The notes beneath the pieces are model-generated. The model did not search any database and had not been told where the DNA came from. It was given only the letters and a program-made list of their open reading frames with translations. The position numbers and the translations under genes were made by a program. This document shows, in pieces, positions 62,601 to 64,000 of a DNA stretch of 64,000 nt (positions are counted from its first letter, which is position 1; each line of letters opens with the position of its first letter). Source of the DNA: Kitasatospora sp. NBC_00374 (GTDB lineage Bacteria > Actinomycetota > Actinomycetes > Streptomycetales > Streptomycetaceae); NCBI RefSeq assembly GCF_041434935.1, contig NZ_CP107964.1, positions 5,873,001 through 5,937,000 on the forward strand. The letters run 5' to 3'.

Positions 62601-64000
62601 TCAGGTCGACGCCGGCACGCTGGCCATCACCCGGCGATCCGTCGACCCGTACGGAAACCCACGAGGAAGCCAGCCCAGTGCCTGGGCCGACAATCGCGGC
62701 TACCTTGGCCGGCCCACCGACAGCACCACCGGTCTCAACCTTCTCGGTGCCCGGAACTACGACCCGTCCATCGGCCGCTTCCTCACCGTCGACCCCGTCT
62801 TCGAAGCCGGCGACCCCAACCAGATGGGCGGATACACCTACTCGGGCGACAACCCCATCAGCAGCAGTGACCCGACTGGCCTCATCTCCAATCGATTCGA
62901 CATGAGCGGAGGTGACGCGCCGCCGCCGCAAGGAAACTGGCGGGACACCCTCGGAGGTCTCGTCGACCGCCTCGCCGCGATCGACAATGGGCTGACCGAA
63001 CTTCTGGTTCCACCACTGGCTCCTATCAAGAAGAGGATTAACTCCCGAGTTTCGGGTGCCGTTGAGAAACGATTCAAGGTCAGGAAGAACACCGCGCAGT
63101 ACGAGGCTGGGCAGATCCTGGCCGAGGCAGCGACACTCGCTGTAGGCCCGGAGCTCGAGGTCGAAGGCGGGCTCAGCGCTATCGCTCGACGGTTCGCCGG
63201 AAAGATTGGATCCAAGCTCAAGGGGCTTCTGAGCAAGGGGGCAGAGGACGGGGGTGGTGCAGCCGAGAGGGTTTTCGATGACAGCCTTCGCCTCGGAAAG
63301 TCGGATAAGCCCGCCACGCCTAGAGGCGATGACCCTCACTCAGCCTCCGACCCCTCAGCTCCAGCCGACCCTCCTGCCCAGCCCTCGAGCCCGTCCAGCG
63401 GCGCGAGCCGAGGAGGGCGCGAACCGGAGTCAACCACCTGCAGCTTCACCCCCGACACTCTGGTGCTCATGGCAGACGGCACTGGAAAACCCATCGGTGA
63501 CATCTCCGTCGGTGATCAGGTCCAGGCAGCTGCCCAGGACGACACCGACACCCAGGGTGCCCAGGCCGTGTCGGCGAAGCTCGTCCACACGGACGAGGAC
63601 CTCGTCGATGTCGCGAGCAAGAACAGCTCGGGCCAGGAATCGACTATCCACACAACGGCACGGCACCCGTTCTGGGACGAAACCACCGGTAGGTGGACGC
63701 CCGCAGTGGAGCTCGTCGCGGGCCACCATCTGAAGAGCGATGATGGCACAGCGGTGGAAATCGCCTCGGTGCGCATGGTCCCTGGCGCCAAGGCGATGTA
63801 TAACCTTACCGTTGCCCGCTATCACACGTACTATGTACTCGCCGGGACGACGCCGGTCCTCGTGCATAACACGTGCGGCGAGCCAGTTGACGTTAACGTT
63901 AGCTGGCAGCCAGGAATGCCGAAGGGCCAGTTCAATCTCAAGGCAGCTGCATTGCAGGACCTTAGCGATAGTGGAGTTCTCTTCAAGGCGCCGAACCCGG
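56647..64000 (+). CDS. RHS-repeat polymorphic toxin-like protein with B-lectin and Hint domains (3' end outside window)
   Basis: One frame stays open from ATG 56647 to the window end (2,451 codons); GAGGG lies 5 nt upstream of the ATG. A signal peptide (MFARLRRYRQ to VAEAA) and a TcdB/SpvB-like N-terminus precede YD/RHS repeats (~1000-2000: YDPLGRRT, YDAQNRLTTAW, YDADGGLLIQ). A bulb-type lectin domain at ~1359-1470 interrupts them (MQADGNLVL, VTPDGNLVV, VQSDANLALYD). The RHS core spans ~2000-2079 (DPYGNPRG to DPTGL). A Hint autoprotease begins at C2265 (CSFTPDTLVLMADG) and ends at VLVHN (2404-2408). The C-terminal variable region starts GEPVDVNVSWQPG and is cut off at 64000. Confidence 0.92.
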   Translation, partial: MFARLRRYRQVRGRSWSRRATATVAVVTAFSLTTPVAEAAEVIVGPFKNIDYSWAADPLPEQPKVPGHPADGRGANSETRVPAGARELRQHAAAAVSWPKATTVKVDIPAGTSARSLAEGGSAVGGSPVASIRPAAPTAGKQDGSPAAKSAPVSSVDVQVADRTQARSANVDGLLVGLTRADGEQGSGSVSVSLDYSSIEQAYGGGWASRLRLVSMPGCALTTPQIAACRAQKPVEFTNDPQSRKISGTVPLSGASAQTKSAFAAPMQTSSSGTALAAVAGTGGSQGDYTATSLSAAGAWSASAAGSFTYSYPVTVPPSLNGDGPAIGLSYDSQSIDGETSARNAQSSWIGDGWSYSPGFIERSYRSCANSGIKDSSDQCWAGWNATLSLGSHSGQLVRDSGGIYHMQADDGTKVERLTGAANGLWDGEYFKVTTTDGTAYYLGLNHAPGTTTDAATNSAWGAPVYHPNSGDPCYTAAKGKASQCDKQPGYRFNLDFVVDPNGSVQRFDWANEANYYNMGYGQVAASGAGGALTAYTRGGYLTQVSYGYQLADAVAGREPSAKVVFNTTERCTTSDTVCQYSNLSKSTATNWPDSPYDLNCPATFKTSGTGDDVCQVAAPTFWTTHRLKSIDTKVRTEAGWQDVDSYSLTHVFSDAGGTMDPVTGKTQDPKNVGALQAVMWLQSIQHTGKDTSAGGSGNVTLDPVTFTGIEMDNRVDGLSPAAPPLFHPRISSVQTETGASIAVTYRDPECSRTKGTMPASADSNTMACYPVYWNTPGAKDPIADWFNKTLVTQITSSDRTKAGSPAQLVKYDYSGGAAWHRDDSPLTDDRYRTWNDFRGYRTVTTTTGAAPDPISQSAVSYLQGMDGDFKADGTQRSVRLANSLGEQITDSAWLTGAAQESLSYTQAGGSVIGKSLIDEPTVATTVSTPRTAWTSQDPAPAHLSTLPDLTARRTQAGSSRSLGLLSDGTTWRTAQSRTTFDSLGRLSQVDSKGDVSVPSQETCTTTSYAAVPAGNPMMLTYPSETVTVAGPCGTAPGKATTISHNRVFYDGDGTISNPGTIGTLGQNGTSLGLVTSNQIVTDYDPAGAPQFQTIGAVTYDGYGRVVRSLDLGGLATTTAYTPAAGTLPTSFSTTNPLGWTGSSTIAPARGLVTKAVDANGKVTESTYDPLGRRTAIWTPGRDKATQTPDRKFAYSVHGAGDNPDPTAVTTQSLLEGGLYNTTVTIYDGFLQARQGQSTRADNGSGRLISSTFYDSHGWNVRSIAPYVDTTTGPGTTLWAETNRTGPSVSDIVYDGQGRPVTGILRSFADTLWQSATTYKGVDRVDTTPPTGGQATTTYTDALGRTTSTVARDTTPDRQLAGGTALASGTSVVSRSTRLSMQADGNLVLTGIAGNQVLWSSDTAGHPGAGASVTPDGNLVVLDVNGTTQLWSTGAGSHPGAYVKVQSDANLALYDAANGQLWSTGTADRATPADITTSYTYALGGQLATVKDNVGNTWSYTYNVQGQLTSKTDPDSGTSNTTYDQYGRTATTTDGRGQSLAYSYDLAGRRIGEYSGTSTDDQAKLLADWTYDQKYKGLPDASTRYKGGKAGSAYTQKIDSYNTNYQVTSTTTVIPPVEGKLAGTYTRKADHTYDVGWLASTTFGTEGGLPAETVGYGYNAQGLPAGLGSDDTKYVGPVSYSPLGQVLQTTIGMPGKQLRTARTYDQATGRPATSRVTLQTNTANPISNTTYGYDQAGNPTTISDTQSSGGADRITDTQCFSYDAQNRLTTAWTDTKGITAVAAGQLAKCVSNRPAPATIGGPAPYWLDWQYNQLGDRTQQVQHDITGNPAKNTTQTSTYPGAGTAVAAQPNTATTISTANPTTGTTTLTPHYDPAGYTTSRGTTGSKTANQSFTYNEEGRTETVTTDGTPTSYLYDADGGLLIQRGPATNVLYLFGGAEQLTLDNTTKAVTGQRYYHAPDGTVIVRSGNGTISYQPTTGQGTANLQVDAGTLAITRRSVDPYGNPRGSQPSAWADNRGYLGRPTDSTTGLNLLGARNYDPSIGRFLTVDPVFEAGDPNQMGGYTYSGDNPISSSDPTGLISNRFDMSGGDAPPPQGNWRDTLGGLVDRLAAIDNGLTELLVPPLAPIKKRINSRVSGAVEKRFKVRKNTAQYEAGQILAEAATLAVGPELEVEGGLSAIARRFAGKIGSKLKGLLSKGAEDGGGAAERVFDDSLRLGKSDKPATPRGDDPHSASDPSAPADPPAQPSSPSSGASRGGREPESTTCSFTPDTLVLMADGTGKPIGDISVGDQVQAAAQDDTDTQGAQAVSAKLVHTDEDLVDVASKNSSGQESTIHTTARHPFWDETTGRWTPAVELVAGHHLKSDDGTAVEIASVRMVPGAKAMYNLTVARYHTYYVLAGTTPVLVHNTCGEPVDVNVSWQPGMPKGQFNLKAAALQDLSDSGVLFKAPNP

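Noticed and set aside
60283..63339. A 1,018-residue minus-strand frame opposite the RHS repeats
   Set aside because: It is Gly/Val-rich without motifs, whereas the plus strand reads continuous RHS/YD repeats and an RHS core.

Overview
The window is about 72% G+C, with strong G/C bias at third codon positions, many GTG starts and frequent ATGA/GTGA stop-start overlaps. The gene content (SsgA-like sporulation protein, Suf operon led by a SufR-type regulator, LAxTG sortase substrates, OpcA next to Zwf, PucR-type regulators) points to a Streptomycetaceae chromosome (Streptomyces or Kitasatospora). No ribosomal RNA, tRNA, CRISPR array, insertion sequence or integrase was seen.

Bases 1-24,400 look like conserved core. 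opcA-zwf-tal-tkt (minus strand) form an oxidative/non-oxidative pentose phosphate cluster. It is divergent from ctaB (heme O synthase); ctaA (heme A synthase) lies 1.2 kb further on. A LAxTG surface protein and a two-gene ABC exporter follow. The plus-strand operon sufR-sufB-sufD-Rieske-sufC-sufS-sufU-sufT (12.4-19.3 kb) is a complete SUF iron-sulfur assembly system. An iron-box-like palindrome sits between it and the ABC exporter. Then come an MFS permease, two conserved proteins of unknown function and a VOC protein.

Bases 24,600-31,900 hold a Tat-exported PhoX-type phosphatase behind a PHO-box-like repeat, a PucR/PruC-type regulator divergent from pruA-putA (proline to glutamate), and a stand-alone ketosynthase.

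Bases 32,000-42,000 are more accessory: a zinc-ribbon PP2C phosphatase, a second LAxTG protein, a TPR protein, and a short second threonyl-tRNA synthetase. The synthetase is preceded by a 17-residue leader peptide with three consecutive Thr codons and a strong terminator, which reads as classical ribosome-mediated attenuation. An Uma2 protein, a TetR/flavin-reductase divergent pair with a 28-bp perfect palindromic operator, a winged-helix/zinc-ribbon protein, a lipoprotein and an I36-type secreted inhibitor follow.

Bases 42,200-52,000 carry a two-domain TerD protein, aminopeptidase N, a Pro-rich single-pass protein, an SsgA-like protein, a GAF regulator, a flavin-binding protein and a phosphonate-type pair (TIGR03364-like FAD oxidoreductase plus PhnX-like hydrolase).

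The last 12 kb holds two giant divergent secreted proteins: a LamG/ricin-lectin/FG-GAP protein (minus) and an RHS protein (plus). The RHS protein has an inserted bulb-type lectin domain and a C-terminal Hint domain. It runs off the window just as its variable, presumably toxic, C-terminus begins.
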